Part shown: positions 34,684 to 43,617 of the stretch, piece by piece | Position numbering within the stretch: the stretch's first letter is position 1 | Layout: the number at the start of each line of letters is the position of its first letter | Assembly (NCBI GenBank): GCA_947085255.1 | Contig: CAMTVQ010000009.1 | Span: 242,188-306,187 of the forward strand | Reading direction: 5' to 3' | Length of the DNA stretch: 64,000 bases | DNA from: CAMTVQ01 sp947085255 | GTDB lineage: Bacteria > Bacteroidota > Bacteroidia > Sphingobacteriales > Sphingobacteriaceae | The notes under the pieces: model-generated | The model's input: only the letters and a program-made list of their open reading frames with translations | Databases searched by the model: none | What the model was told of the DNA's origin: nothing | Made by a program: the position numbers and the translations under genes

Positions 34684-35241
34684 ATGTCAGAAATAAAAGT
34701 AGCTTCTAGATATGCAAAATCATTATTAGATCTTGCAAAGGAGCAAAATGCTGTAGAGGCTGTTCATGCAGATATGGAACTGTTTTACCAAACCGTAAAG
34801 CAGCATGCAGAACTTCGTGCGGTATTATCTAATCCTATTATATCTGGGTTTGATAAAAAGATAATTTTAGACAAGATCTTCGGAACTAAGGTAAGTGTAC
34901 TTACGGCCTCTTTCTTTGCCATTATGATTACCAAAAGACGTGAGCCATTATTGTATGCTACGGCTGCAGAATTCTTTAACTTATACAATCAGTTTAAAGG
35001 AATTATTACTGCAAAAGTTGTTTCAGCTACTCCATTATCGGGAAAAGCTATAAGCGAGCTAGTAGCTATAATAGAGCAAGAAACTAAGACAAAAGTACTT
35101 TTAGAAAATACGGTAGATGGAACCTTGATAGGTGGTTTTGTATTAACTGTAGGCGACCGTCAGTTTGACACCAGTTTGGCTAAAGGCCTTAGTGCATTGC
35201 GTAAAGAATTTTCAACAAATAATTTTGTAGCTACAGCGTAG
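34684..35241 (+). CDS. atpH: F0F1 ATP synthase subunit delta
   Basis: A 185-residue delta subunit, which links subunit b to the top of the alpha/beta head. The family pattern is clear: SRYAKSLLDLAKEQ at the N-terminus, helical domain to about 105, and the C-terminal KVLLENTVDGTLIGGFVLTVGDRQFDTSL block. Length and position between atpF and atpA are standard. Confidence 0.95.
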   Translation: MSEIKVASRYAKSLLDLAKEQNAVEAVHADMELFYQTVKQHAELRAVLSNPIISGFDKKIILDKIFGTKVSVLTASFFAIMITKRREPLLYATAAEFFNLYNQFKGIITAKVVSATPLSGKAISELVAIIEQETKTKVLLENTVDGTLIGGFVLTVGDRQFDTSLAKGLSALRKEFSTNNFVATA

Positions 35242-35286
35242 TTGCAGTTTAAATAAGATTAATCAACATATTCAATAAATAAGATT

Positions 35287-36861
35287 ATGGTAGAAGTAAG
35301 ACCAGACGAAGTATCAGCCATTTTAAGACAACAATTGGCGGGCTTTAAGTCAGAAGCTGAATTAGAAGAAGTAGGTACTGTATTACAAGTAGGTGATGGT
35401 ATTGCCCGTGTGTATGGTTTAACTAAAGTTCAATCAGGTGAACTGGTTGAGTTTGACAGTGGCCTACAAGGTATTGTATTAAACTTAGAAGAAGATAACG
35501 TTGGGGTGGTATTGTTAGGCAGCTCTGATGCTGTTAAAGAAGGCGATACTATTAAACGTACCAAAAAAATCGCCTCTATTAAAGTTGGTGAAGGTATGTT
35601 GGGTCGTGTGGTAAACACACTTGGTCTGCCAATTGATGGTAAAGGTCCTATACAGGGTACTACGTACGATATGCCATTAGAGCGTAAGGCTCCAGGTGTA
35701 ATTTATCGTCAGCCAGTAACTGAACCATTGCAAACAGGTATTAAAGCTATTGATGCGATGATTCCTATTGGACGTGGACAACGTGAGTTGATTATTGGTG
35801 ACCGTCAAACAGGAAAAACAGCTGTTGCGGTAGATACTATTCTCAACCAAAAAGAATTTTATGAAGCAGGTGAGCCTGTGTTTTGTATCTATGTAGCTAT
35901 TGGTCAGAAAAATTCTACCGTAGCCAACATTGTACGCACATTGGAAGAGAAAGGTGCAATGGCTTATACAGTTATTGTTGCGGCTTCTGCTGCTGATCCT
36001 GCTCCTATGCAGTTTTACGCTCCATTTGCAGGTGCTGCTATAGGTGAGTTCTTTAGAGACACCGGTAAACCAGCTTTGATTGTTTATGATGATTTATCTA
36101 AGCAAGCAGTAGCTTACCGCGAGGTATCTTTGTTATTGCGTCGCCCACCAGGACGTGAAGCTTATCCAGGTGATGTGTTTTACCTACACAGTCGTTTATT
36201 AGAGCGTGCTGCTAAGATTAATCAAACAGACGAGATTGCTAGAGGCATGAACGATTTGCCAGATTCAATTAAGGGAATCGTAAAAGGTGGTGGTTCATTA
36301 ACAGCATTACCAATTATCGAAACACAAGCAGGAGACGTTTCTGCATATATTCCAACCAACGTAATTTCGATTACTGATGGTCAGATATTCTTAGAATCTA
36401 ACTTATTCAACGCTGGTGTGCGTCCGGCTATCAACGTAGGTATTTCGGTATCTCGTGTGGGTGGTAATGCGCAAATCAAGTCGATGAAAAAAGTTGCGGG
36501 TACCTTAAAATTGGATCAAGCACAGTTCCGCGAATTAGAAGCATTTTCTAAATTCGGTTCGGACTTAGATGCTGCTACCAAATTAGTATTAGATAAAGGT
36601 GTACGTAACGTAGAGATTTTGAAACAAGGGCAGTATGCTCCGGTAGCCGTAGAAAAGCAAATTGCTATTTTATATTGTGGTACCAAAGGCTTGTTGCGTA
36701 ATGTGCCAGTAGCTAAGGTAAAAGAATTTGAGACTGACTATTTGAACTTCTTGGAGATTAAACACAAAGACGTGTTAAATGCCTTGAAAAAAGGTCAACT
36801 TACTGACGAGATTACCTCTACTTTAGAAAAAGTAGCAAAAGAATTATCAGCAAAATATTAG
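35287..36861 (+). CDS. atpA: F0F1 ATP synthase subunit alpha
   Basis: A 524-residue alpha subunit. The P-loop is GDRQTGKT (171-178) and the Arg finger region is NVGISVSRVGGNAQ (Arg390). Compared with E. coli there is an insertion of about 18 residues after LLERAAKI (TDEIARGMNDLPDSIKGIV), which I recall as usual in Bacteroidota. The N-terminal VRPDEVSAILRQQL binds delta. The stop codon abuts a long inverted repeat that fills the gap to atpG. Confidence 0.98.
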   Translation: MVEVRPDEVSAILRQQLAGFKSEAELEEVGTVLQVGDGIARVYGLTKVQSGELVEFDSGLQGIVLNLEEDNVGVVLLGSSDAVKEGDTIKRTKKIASIKVGEGMLGRVVNTLGLPIDGKGPIQGTTYDMPLERKAPGVIYRQPVTEPLQTGIKAIDAMIPIGRGQRELIIGDRQTGKTAVAVDTILNQKEFYEAGEPVFCIYVAIGQKNSTVANIVRTLEEKGAMAYTVIVAASAADPAPMQFYAPFAGAAIGEFFRDTGKPALIVYDDLSKQAVAYREVSLLLRRPPGREAYPGDVFYLHSRLLERAAKINQTDEIARGMNDLPDSIKGIVKGGGSLTALPIIETQAGDVSAYIPTNVISITDGQIFLESNLFNAGVRPAINVGISVSRVGGNAQIKSMKKVAGTLKLDQAQFRELEAFSKFGSDLDAATKLVLDKGVRNVEILKQGQYAPVAVEKQIAILYCGTKGLLRNVPVAKVKEFETDYLNFLEIKHKDVLNALKKGQLTDEITSTLEKVAKELSAKY

Positions 36862-36922
36862 TAAATGTGCAGATGTGCAGATGTGTAAATGAGTTAATTC
36901 ATCTGCACATCTGCATATTTAC
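36861..36922. repeat. Long palindromic word repeat between atpA and atpG
   Basis: Left arm 36861-36883 and right arm 36900-36922 are complementary over 23 bases with one mismatch; the loop is 16 bases. Each arm is built from tandem ATGTGCAG words, and the word ACACATTAG/CACATTA continues to 36936. It begins at the last base of the atpA stop and ends 20 bases before the atpG ATG. Confidence 0.75.
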
Positions 36923-36942
36923 ACATTAGCACATTAAAAAGT

Positions 36943-37824
36943 ATGGCTAATTTAAAAGAAGTACGTATTCGTATTGCCTCTGTAGGCTCAACACAGCAGA
37001 TTACCAAGGCCATGAAAATGGTTTCGGCTGCTAAGTTGAAACGTGCTACAGACGCCGTTATGCAAATGCGCCCATATGCCAACAAGTTGAGAGATATGCT
37101 GGCTAATCTTACTGCTAGCTTAGAAGATGCTTCGAGTGTGTATGCGCAGCAGCGTGAGGTGAAAAATGTATTGTTAGTAGTAATCACATCTAACCGTGGC
37201 TTGTGTGGCGGTTTCAACTCAAGTGTAATCAAAGCAACAAACCGTTTGATTGCTGAAAAGTACATGACTCACAAAAATAATGGCACGTTGCATTTGGTAT
37301 GTGTAGGTAAAAAAGCACAAGAGTACTTTACCCGTGCTAAATATGATGTAATTGGCAATAACAACAATTTATTTAATGAGCTGAATTTTGCAAATGCTAC
37401 TGTTATTGCAGAAAGTGTTATGGCAGGATATGTAAACGGAGAATATGATCAAGTAGAATTGATATATAATCAGTTTAAGAATGCAGCAGTACAATTATTA
37501 CAAGTAGAGCAATTTTTACCAGTACAAAAGCTAGAAGGCGCTACTAAAACAACTACAACAGTCGATTACTTACTAGAGCCTTCGCAAGAAGAAATAGTAA
37601 ACGAGTTGATTCCTAAATCACTAAAAATACAATTCTACAAAGGATTGTTAGATTCATTGGCCTCTGAACATGGCGCACGTATGACAGCTATGGATAAGGC
37701 TACCGAAAATGCAGGTGATATGCTTAAGGCATTGCGTTTATCGTATAATCAAGCACGTCAGGCGGCTATTACAAATGAAATTTTGGAGATTGTAAGTGGT
37801 GCAAATGCGCTTGCTGCAAACTAA
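36943..37824 (+). CDS. atpG: F0F1 ATP synthase subunit gamma
   Basis: A 293-residue rotor shaft subunit. The N-terminal helix reads ANLKEVRIRIASVGSTQQITKAMKMVSAAKL. The ITSNRGLCGGFNSSV strand is present, and the C-terminal helix is EHGARMTAMDKATENAGDML ... NQARQAAITNEILEIVSGANAL. It is the last gene of the operon; no beta or epsilon gene follows, and the next gene is convergent. Confidence 0.97.
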   Translation: MANLKEVRIRIASVGSTQQITKAMKMVSAAKLKRATDAVMQMRPYANKLRDMLANLTASLEDASSVYAQQREVKNVLLVVITSNRGLCGGFNSSVIKATNRLIAEKYMTHKNNGTLHLVCVGKKAQEYFTRAKYDVIGNNNNLFNELNFANATVIAESVMAGYVNGEYDQVELIYNQFKNAAVQLLQVEQFLPVQKLEGATKTTTTVDYLLEPSQEEIVNELIPKSLKIQFYKGLLDSLASEHGARMTAMDKATENAGDMLKALRLSYNQARQAAITNEILEIVSGANALAAN

Positions 37825-37847
37825 ATAGTAAAAATTTTATAGTGGTT

Positions 37848-37877
37848 AAAGAGGCAGTACTTTAGTACTGCCTCTTT
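37848..37877. terminator. Bidirectional terminator between atpG and ubiD
   Basis: A 14-bp perfect stem, AAAGAGGCAGTACT (37848-37861) with its complement at 37864-37877, and a 2-base loop. The ends give U-runs on both strands, and the genes are convergent. Confidence 0.85.
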
Positions 37878-37890
37878 GCATTTTATAACC

Positions 37891-39720
37891 CTAGTATCCA
37901 TACAAGCTTCCGCCTTTTTGGAACAAGTGTTCGATTCTCTCTTTTGTTTCAGGCAAGATTTCCAATGGCGGTGCATGGTGCTGTTTTATACGCGCATCAA
38001 TGACCAAGGCGCTTTTGCATCCCCAATGCTTAAATTCTGTAAAGGCATTGATGCCATAAAAATCATGGGATGGATTGCTTCTGGTATAAGTAATCCATAA
38101 GTAATTGCGCAAGTTCGCTGCCAATTCGACGGCATCATCTCCAATAATAATTAGCGGCGTAGACGTTAAGTCAGCAGCTTTTAATTGCTCATTTAATGCT
38201 TGCATTTCTGTTGCTGCTTGTTCGTAAGTAGAAAAAGCACTAGTCTGCAAAGCAATTACACCTGACATACACAAACGAGGATTTACAAAGCCTTGTAATG
38301 ATTTTACCGCATCGGGTACTTCGGTAGCTAAATCTCTCTTTTTATCTCCATAAGCAGCCAACACCACTTTACTGCCCGTATTCAATCCAGTGCCTGAATA
38401 ATCCAAGGTATCTATGGTAGTTTGGGTATAAAAATGGATATCCCTCGTTAAATCAATGCGCTCCAATACATATTGCATGAAGCTCTGCACATCATGCGTA
38501 TGCAATTGATTGCTATCATCGGCAGCGATGAATAAGAACTTTGCCAAACTCAATTGCCCAGTGCCTAAAATATGGTTGGCAATGGTGAGCAACTCTGCTG
38601 GCTTCTTCTCCTTTAAATAAGGTGTGTAGCGTTCGCTGCCAATTGCCAATAATAAAGGATGCACACCAGCAGCATCTACCGCATGCACTTCTTTCAATCC
38701 CGGAATCTCTTGAGGAATAGCCGCGCCTGCTAATTCATGAATCAATTCTCCAAAACTGGTATCTTCTTGTGGGGGACGACCCACTACCGTAAACGACCAA
38801 ATAGCATTTTTACGGGCATACACTTTATGTACCTTCATCACTGGAAACGGATGTGCTAAGCTGTAATAGCCTAAGTGATCTCCAAAAGGACCTTCGGGCT
38901 TAGTGGTATTAGCAACAACCTCACCTGTAATTACAAAATCAGCATCTGTACTCAAGCAAAAGCCATCTTTGTAGGTATATCTAAATCGTCTATTGCCTAA
39001 TACTCCAGCAAAAGTCAATTCACTTATTCCTTCGGGCAAGGGCATTACCGCAGCCAAGCTATGTGCTGGTGGACCGCCCACAAAGCAACTTACTTTCAAC
39101 GGAATACCTTTAGCATCTGCTTTGGTTTGATGTATCCCGATGCCACGGTGCAATTGATAATGCAAACCTATTTCTTTATTCAACTCATACTCGTTTCCAT
39201 CCAATTGTATGCGGTACATGCCCAAATTAGACTGCATTACGCCGGGCTTTTCTACATCCTCTGTATATACCTGTGGAAGGGTAACAAAAGCCCCTCCATC
39301 CTTAGCCCAGTGTTTGATTAAGGGTAAATCTTGTATGCGTATTTCTTCATACAAAATAGGTTTGCTTATCGGATTTTTTAGTGGTAATGCTTTTAGTGCC
39401 AAAAGTCCTGTTTGTATATTTTGTAGTGGATTTTTGAGTGCCTGCATCGGGTCACCTTTTAATGCAATGAGTTTTTGAACTTGCTCAAAAGTATCTCTGA
39501 ATATAAATTTGCTACGCTCTAAGGTTCCGAAAATATTAGATGCTGCTCTAAACTTTGAGCCTTTCACCTTTTCGAATAACAAAGCTGGACCTTTTGCTGC
39601 ATGCACTCGTAAATGGATAGCCGCCATCTCTAAGTTAGGGTCTACTTCTTCTTTTACACGAATGAGATGCCCGTTTTTTTCTAAATCAATTAGGCAAGAT
39701 TCCAGTGAAGAATAACTCAT
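37891..39720 (-). CDS. ubiD: UbiD-family prenylated-FMN decarboxylase
   Basis: A 609-residue UbiD-family enzyme. The pocket segments are FVGGPPAHSLAAVMPLPEG, ADFVITGEVV and PEGPFGDHLGYY. The last carries the acidic residues of the family active site. Bacteroidota make menaquinone, and UbiD-type enzymes of this length are commonly assigned to menaquinone synthesis, but other aromatic acids cannot be excluded. The UbiX flavin prenyltransferase needed for its cofactor is not in this window. It is monocistronic here and divergent from the phosphatase gene with 59 bases between starts. Confidence 0.9.
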   Translation of the reverse strand: MSYSSLESCLIDLEKNGHLIRVKEEVDPNLEMAAIHLRVHAAKGPALLFEKVKGSKFRAASNIFGTLERSKFIFRDTFEQVQKLIALKGDPMQALKNPLQNIQTGLLALKALPLKNPISKPILYEEIRIQDLPLIKHWAKDGGAFVTLPQVYTEDVEKPGVMQSNLGMYRIQLDGNEYELNKEIGLHYQLHRGIGIHQTKADAKGIPLKVSCFVGGPPAHSLAAVMPLPEGISELTFAGVLGNRRFRYTYKDGFCLSTDADFVITGEVVANTTKPEGPFGDHLGYYSLAHPFPVMKVHKVYARKNAIWSFTVVGRPPQEDTSFGELIHELAGAAIPQEIPGLKEVHAVDAAGVHPLLLAIGSERYTPYLKEKKPAELLTIANHILGTGQLSLAKFLFIAADDSNQLHTHDVQSFMQYVLERIDLTRDIHFYTQTTIDTLDYSGTGLNTGSKVVLAAYGDKKRDLATEVPDAVKSLQGFVNPRLCMSGVIALQTSAFSTYEQAATEMQALNEQLKAADLTSTPLIIIGDDAVELAANLRNYLWITYTRSNPSHDFYGINAFTEFKHWGCKSALVIDARIKQHHAPPLEILPETKERIEHLFQKGGSLYGY

Positions 39721-39779
39721 ATGTTTAGTTGGCTTTGTATGTTTGGCTGTTCAAATATGAACACAATTCTATTAACCAC

Positions 39780-40241
39780 ATGAGGATTTTATTTGTTTGC
39801 TTAGGAAATATTTGTCGTTCGCCTTTGGCGGATGGCATTTTGCGGCACATGGCTGCCGAAAGAGGCTTAGATTGGGAAATAGATTCGGCAGGAACTGGTG
39901 GATGGCATGCTGGTGAAGCTCCAGATAAAAGAGCCATTGCTGTAGCCAAAAAATATGGGGTAGATGTATCCATGTTGCGTGCGCGGCAGTTTACACGAAA
40001 TGACTTTGCGTATTATGATAAAATATGGGTAATGGATGCGCAAAATTATCAAGATGTAATTGCTCAAAGTACTACCGCAGCAGATAAAGAAAAGGTAGAT
40101 CTATTCCTCAATGTGCTGCACCCTCAACGCAATGTGGGCGTGCAAGACCCTTGGTACGATGATGCGCTATTTGAGCCTGTTTATCAACAAGTAGAGGAAG
40201 CGTGTAAGGAAATTATTCGGCAGTTTTCGGAATCAAATTAA
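39780..40241 (+). CDS. Low-molecular-weight protein-tyrosine phosphatase
   Basis: A 153-residue cytoplasmic phosphatase. The P-loop VCLGNICRSP starts near residue 6 and has the CX5R nucleophile and Arg. The general-acid Asp is in VQDPWYDD near residue 123. The start is ATG 39780 so that the P-loop sits at the N-terminus as in the family; the frame is open 17 codons further upstream. In Bacteroidota such enzymes may act on tyrosine kinases of capsule export, but none is near. Confidence 0.93.
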   Translation: MRILFVCLGNICRSPLADGILRHMAAERGLDWEIDSAGTGGWHAGEAPDKRAIAVAKKYGVDVSMLRARQFTRNDFAYYDKIWVMDAQNYQDVIAQSTTAADKEKVDLFLNVLHPQRNVGVQDPWYDDALFEPVYQQVEEACKEIIRQFSESN

Positions 40242-40256
40242 CGTAGAATAGTATCC

Positions 40257-40369
40257 TTTTCATTTCTTTTGCTTGCCCAAAAGAAATGAAACAAAGAAAA
40301 GGGCACAAAATCCGTATGCTTCTGCGCACAAGCCAACACGTGGCCCGCCGGATTTTGAGGCCAACTTCA
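40257..40369. repeat. Intergenic compound hairpin repeat, CTTTTGCTTGCCC type
   Basis: First hairpin: TTTCATTTCTTTT (40258-40270) with its exact complement (40279-40291) around GCTTGCCC. Second, longer fold: AAAATCCG (40307-40314) with CGGATTTT (40349-40356). It has no open frame of note. The first hairpin resembles repeats I recall from many Gram-negative genomes. It lies between the phosphatase and M1 peptidase genes, which are convergent. Confidence 0.55.
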
Positions 40370-40398
40370 ACCTTACTCATAAAGTAGAGAATAGTAGT

Positions 40399-43386
40399 TT
40401 ATTCTGTTATTTTCTTGAATAAATCAAACGGATTCAACTTTTCAATATGGAATATATAGCGGATGCGTTCGCCATATTTCAAGCCGCTTAAATCGCTGGA
40501 GACATTTAATGGGAAATAAATCTCAAAAATATCTGACGCTACAGGCAAATATACTCCAAACTCATACGTTAAATACCTGCCGTTACCACCAAAGCCTTGG
40601 CTACCATATACGCCCAAAGGCAAAACAGGTAGAGGTATTTTTTGATTGATTGCAACCATATACGTAGCGCTACCTGGCGTAGTGGTAAATCCTTTAAAAC
40701 CGCCATCATCATTCACCAATTGTTTGCTCTGAAACTTACCGCTTATTTTAGAACGGTCGAGTAATGCGTGGTCATAAAGATAATCGCTATTGTCGCTTAG
40801 ATAAAAGCGGTAACGAGCATCGCTGCTGTTGTTGTACAAATACTTTCCTGCAAAAAACTGGATACTTCCTTTTTTCTTGTTTTTATTATAGCTAAAATGC
40901 TGGGTAAAATGGGCAGTAGTCCTTAAAAAATCGCGGTGTTGTTGTAGGTCTATTTTTGCTTCGAGCGGGTATAGTCTGCGCTGATTTTTAATGGTGTAGC
41001 TTAGTTCGTTGTAGTTATCAGGTTTTTGGGTAATGGCACTGTTATCGAGCCAAAAAGGATCGTCGTTTAAAAAACCACTATTTACTACCTGTATATGTCT
41101 AAGTACAATGTGTTGTTTAAGCGGGCTGCGGGCTGTTTTGTTGCGTAATTGAAGACTAAGTTGTGCTTGGTACTTTTCAAATTGAGAGATAAATGAATAC
41201 TTATCTATAGTATTTCCTGCTACATCAGTAAGCAATACACTAGTTCTAAACTCCGAAAATTTAGCGAAGCCCCCCGAAAGTTCAATGGTTTTAAATACAG
41301 AGTTTGGCAGCCACTTGTAGCGAATTTCGCCTGTACCGTTCAGTTGCTTGCTTTTAACCCCGTACATAGGCAGCAATTCCCACTCCAGTTTTTTTGATGG
41401 AAGCAAATGGTTGTACAAAGCTATCCCCGGCATGGCACCATCGTTGTAGTTGTAGCCCACAATTGGAAGTATAAAAAGCTGGCGCTTATCGCCGCGTTCC
41501 AAAGCGCCTAATAGGCTAATAGACAACGGCTCAATCTTAGGGAAAAGGCGTCCACGTTGCAGCGTGTTGTTTTTTGTAGCTATTTCTGGAATAATACCAT
41601 CCGGGTCTATCACCACGCGTTTGATGTCCGTTTGTGTAAAGTTTACAGTACTTTTTCCGCTAAAAGGGGCTACTTGCTGAGTTGCTAAAATACTATCGCG
41701 CTTATCATAGGCGGTTACAAAAGCAGGTGCAGCAAAAGCTGTTTTGTTTTTAAGTGTTACGCTTAATCCTTCTTTCTCTTTACGCGCACGGCTAAGTTTA
41801 AAATCAACTTTATTACTGGTTTTAAGCAAATCATTAAAAAACCAATCCAAGTTTTTGCCCGAAATACGCTCGAAAATCAGCTGCATATCTTCCGGCTGTG
41901 GGTGCTTTAGTTTCCACTCGGCAAAGTAGGTTTGCATACATTTATCAAAAACATCCTGCCCTAAGTAAGTAGCTAAATACCGGAAAACCAATCCTGTTTT
42001 GCCATACATAATTGCTCCGTAATTAAGCGGAGTAAAAGCAGCAGAAGGAGTTTCTATAGCTTGGTCGGCATTGTCGCGCGCTACTAACTGATACAACAGT
42101 ACATTTTGGTTGTAAGCAGCTTTTACCTTATCTAACCCAAATGCTTTGATAGGTAAACCAAAGGATTCTCCCAAAGTAGTGTTGGGGTATTTTGTTTGTA
42201 AGTAGCGTTGTTCATTATAGGTATTGATTCCCTCATCCATCCAACCGTGCGCTCGTTCATTGTTGCCCAGCATACCGTAAAACCAATTGTGTCCTACTTC
42301 GTGCATTATTACGGTTTCGAGGGTAATGTTGCTACCCACTTTACCAATTACGGTTATGTTGGGATACTCCATACCACCGCCGGCACTCAATGCACCATCT
42401 ACCGCTGTTACTTGGTTATATAAGTAATCTCCATTCCATAACGAATAATAATAGGTAGCATCGTTCAGATAGGGCAAACTATTTTTCCAGTATTTAGCGT
42501 AGCCATTTGTAAACATGGCCCAAGTAGTTACGGTGCGTTTACTGTTGGGTAATTCTACCTCGCCTTTTAACACATGATACCGTTTGTCGGCAAACCATGC
42601 AAAATCGTGCACATTATTTTGGATGTAACGTATTTTCTTCTCTTTTTTTGATGAAGGCGGAAAGCCCATGTCGGACTTATCATATTCTATAATTTTTGCA
42701 GTGCTATCGGCCAATTTTGTAAGCCATGCCAACTCTTCTTTAGTTTGTAAATCACCGGTGGCGCCTACTACATAGTTTTCTGGAAGCGTAATGGTTACGT
42801 CGAAACTGCCGAACTCGGAGTAGAACTCCCCTTGGTCTAAGTAAGAAATAGGATGCCAGCCATCTTTATCATATACAGCCGGTTTAGGGTACCATTGCGT
42901 AATTTGATAGGATTGCCCAACATGCCCTAATCGGGAAAATGAATTAGGTAGTTTTACTACAAATGGTGTAGTAATGGTAATAGTTTGCCCACTGAGCAGA
43001 GGTTCGTTGAGCACTAATCTGCACATATCAGCATAAGCTTCATCGTATTGTACCGTAACAGCTTGTCCATTTACCTTAAACTCTAAACCAGCAATGTATC
43101 CTAAAGCCGTATCGGTGGCAAATTGTAGCTTGTATTCGCCGTTTTCGAGCAACTGTTTGGCTACTGCCGTTTGGTTATTTTTATACGCATTGGGCCATAA
43201 ATGGAACCAAATTTCGGTTAACGACTGGGGAGAATTATTGGTATATTCAATGCTTTCGGTGGCGTATAGCTGATGAGATTCATCATTCAATAATACATCA
43301 ATGGTATAATTTACTTCTTGTTGCCAATAGGTAGTTTGAGCTGTTGCAGCAGTAGTACTTAAAAGCAGTAATAATAGGAGGCGCAT
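40399..43386 (-). CDS. Secreted M1-family zinc metallopeptidase
   Basis: A 995-residue exported peptidase. The signal peptide is MRLLLLLLLSTTAATAQ; I chose the ATG at 43386 because the nine upstream in-frame residues precede a perfect signal start. The N-terminal beta domain (about 20-220) is followed by the gluzincin domain, with GGGMEYP (336-342) and HEVGH (362-366) plus the third ligand Glu385. The last 400 residues form a beta-rich region with outer-membrane-like aromatic strands (YGVKSKQLNGTGEIRYKW, FFAGKYLYNN), unlike E. coli PepN. No T9SS sorting domain is seen. Likely peptide uptake in the periplasm or surface. Confidence 0.88.
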   Translation of the reverse strand: MRLLLLLLLSTTAATAQTTYWQQEVNYTIDVLLNDESHQLYATESIEYTNNSPQSLTEIWFHLWPNAYKNNQTAVAKQLLENGEYKLQFATDTALGYIAGLEFKVNGQAVTVQYDEAYADMCRLVLNEPLLSGQTITITTPFVVKLPNSFSRLGHVGQSYQITQWYPKPAVYDKDGWHPISYLDQGEFYSEFGSFDVTITLPENYVVGATGDLQTKEELAWLTKLADSTAKIIEYDKSDMGFPPSSKKEKKIRYIQNNVHDFAWFADKRYHVLKGEVELPNSKRTVTTWAMFTNGYAKYWKNSLPYLNDATYYYSLWNGDYLYNQVTAVDGALSAGGGMEYPNITVIGKVGSNITLETVIMHEVGHNWFYGMLGNNERAHGWMDEGINTYNEQRYLQTKYPNTTLGESFGLPIKAFGLDKVKAAYNQNVLLYQLVARDNADQAIETPSAAFTPLNYGAIMYGKTGLVFRYLATYLGQDVFDKCMQTYFAEWKLKHPQPEDMQLIFERISGKNLDWFFNDLLKTSNKVDFKLSRARKEKEGLSVTLKNKTAFAAPAFVTAYDKRDSILATQQVAPFSGKSTVNFTQTDIKRVVIDPDGIIPEIATKNNTLQRGRLFPKIEPLSISLLGALERGDKRQLFILPIVGYNYNDGAMPGIALYNHLLPSKKLEWELLPMYGVKSKQLNGTGEIRYKWLPNSVFKTIELSGGFAKFSEFRTSVLLTDVAGNTIDKYSFISQFEKYQAQLSLQLRNKTARSPLKQHIVLRHIQVVNSGFLNDDPFWLDNSAITQKPDNYNELSYTIKNQRRLYPLEAKIDLQQHRDFLRTTAHFTQHFSYNKNKKKGSIQFFAGKYLYNNSSDARYRFYLSDNSDYLYDHALLDRSKISGKFQSKQLVNDDGGFKGFTTTPGSATYMVAINQKIPLPVLPLGVYGSQGFGGNGRYLTYEFGVYLPVASDIFEIYFPLNVSSDLSGLKYGERIRYIFHIEKLNPFDLFKKITE

Positions 43387-43570
43387 ATAATGGAACGTAA
43401 TGAGAGCCACCAAAGTAGCTAAATAGTTTTAGAGGAGCAAGTTGGCGCAGCTTTCTAATTATCAGCAAATTGACTACAGATTTGTGAAAATGTGGGTAAA
43501 AGAGGTATGCAAGTAATGCGGCAAAGCACGATATTTTCGTTGTTTTAAAACAAATTCCCCATTACAAACG

Positions 43571-43578
43571 TACATTTG
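43571..43578 (+). promoter_or_regulatory. Candidate -7 element for the TPR gene
   Basis: TACATTTG matches TAnnTTTG, 39 bases before the ATG at 43618. No TTG box at the expected spacing, so support is moderate. Confidence 0.35.
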
Positions 43579-43617
43579 TGTGTGGGATTGAATGCCATTC
43601 AAAACCCCAACGGAAAG

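Noticed and set aside
36861..36942. Riboswitch or small RNA between atpA and atpG
   Set aside because: The structure is a simple long hairpin of tandem words with no conserved ligand-binding core; it fits the repeat family better.
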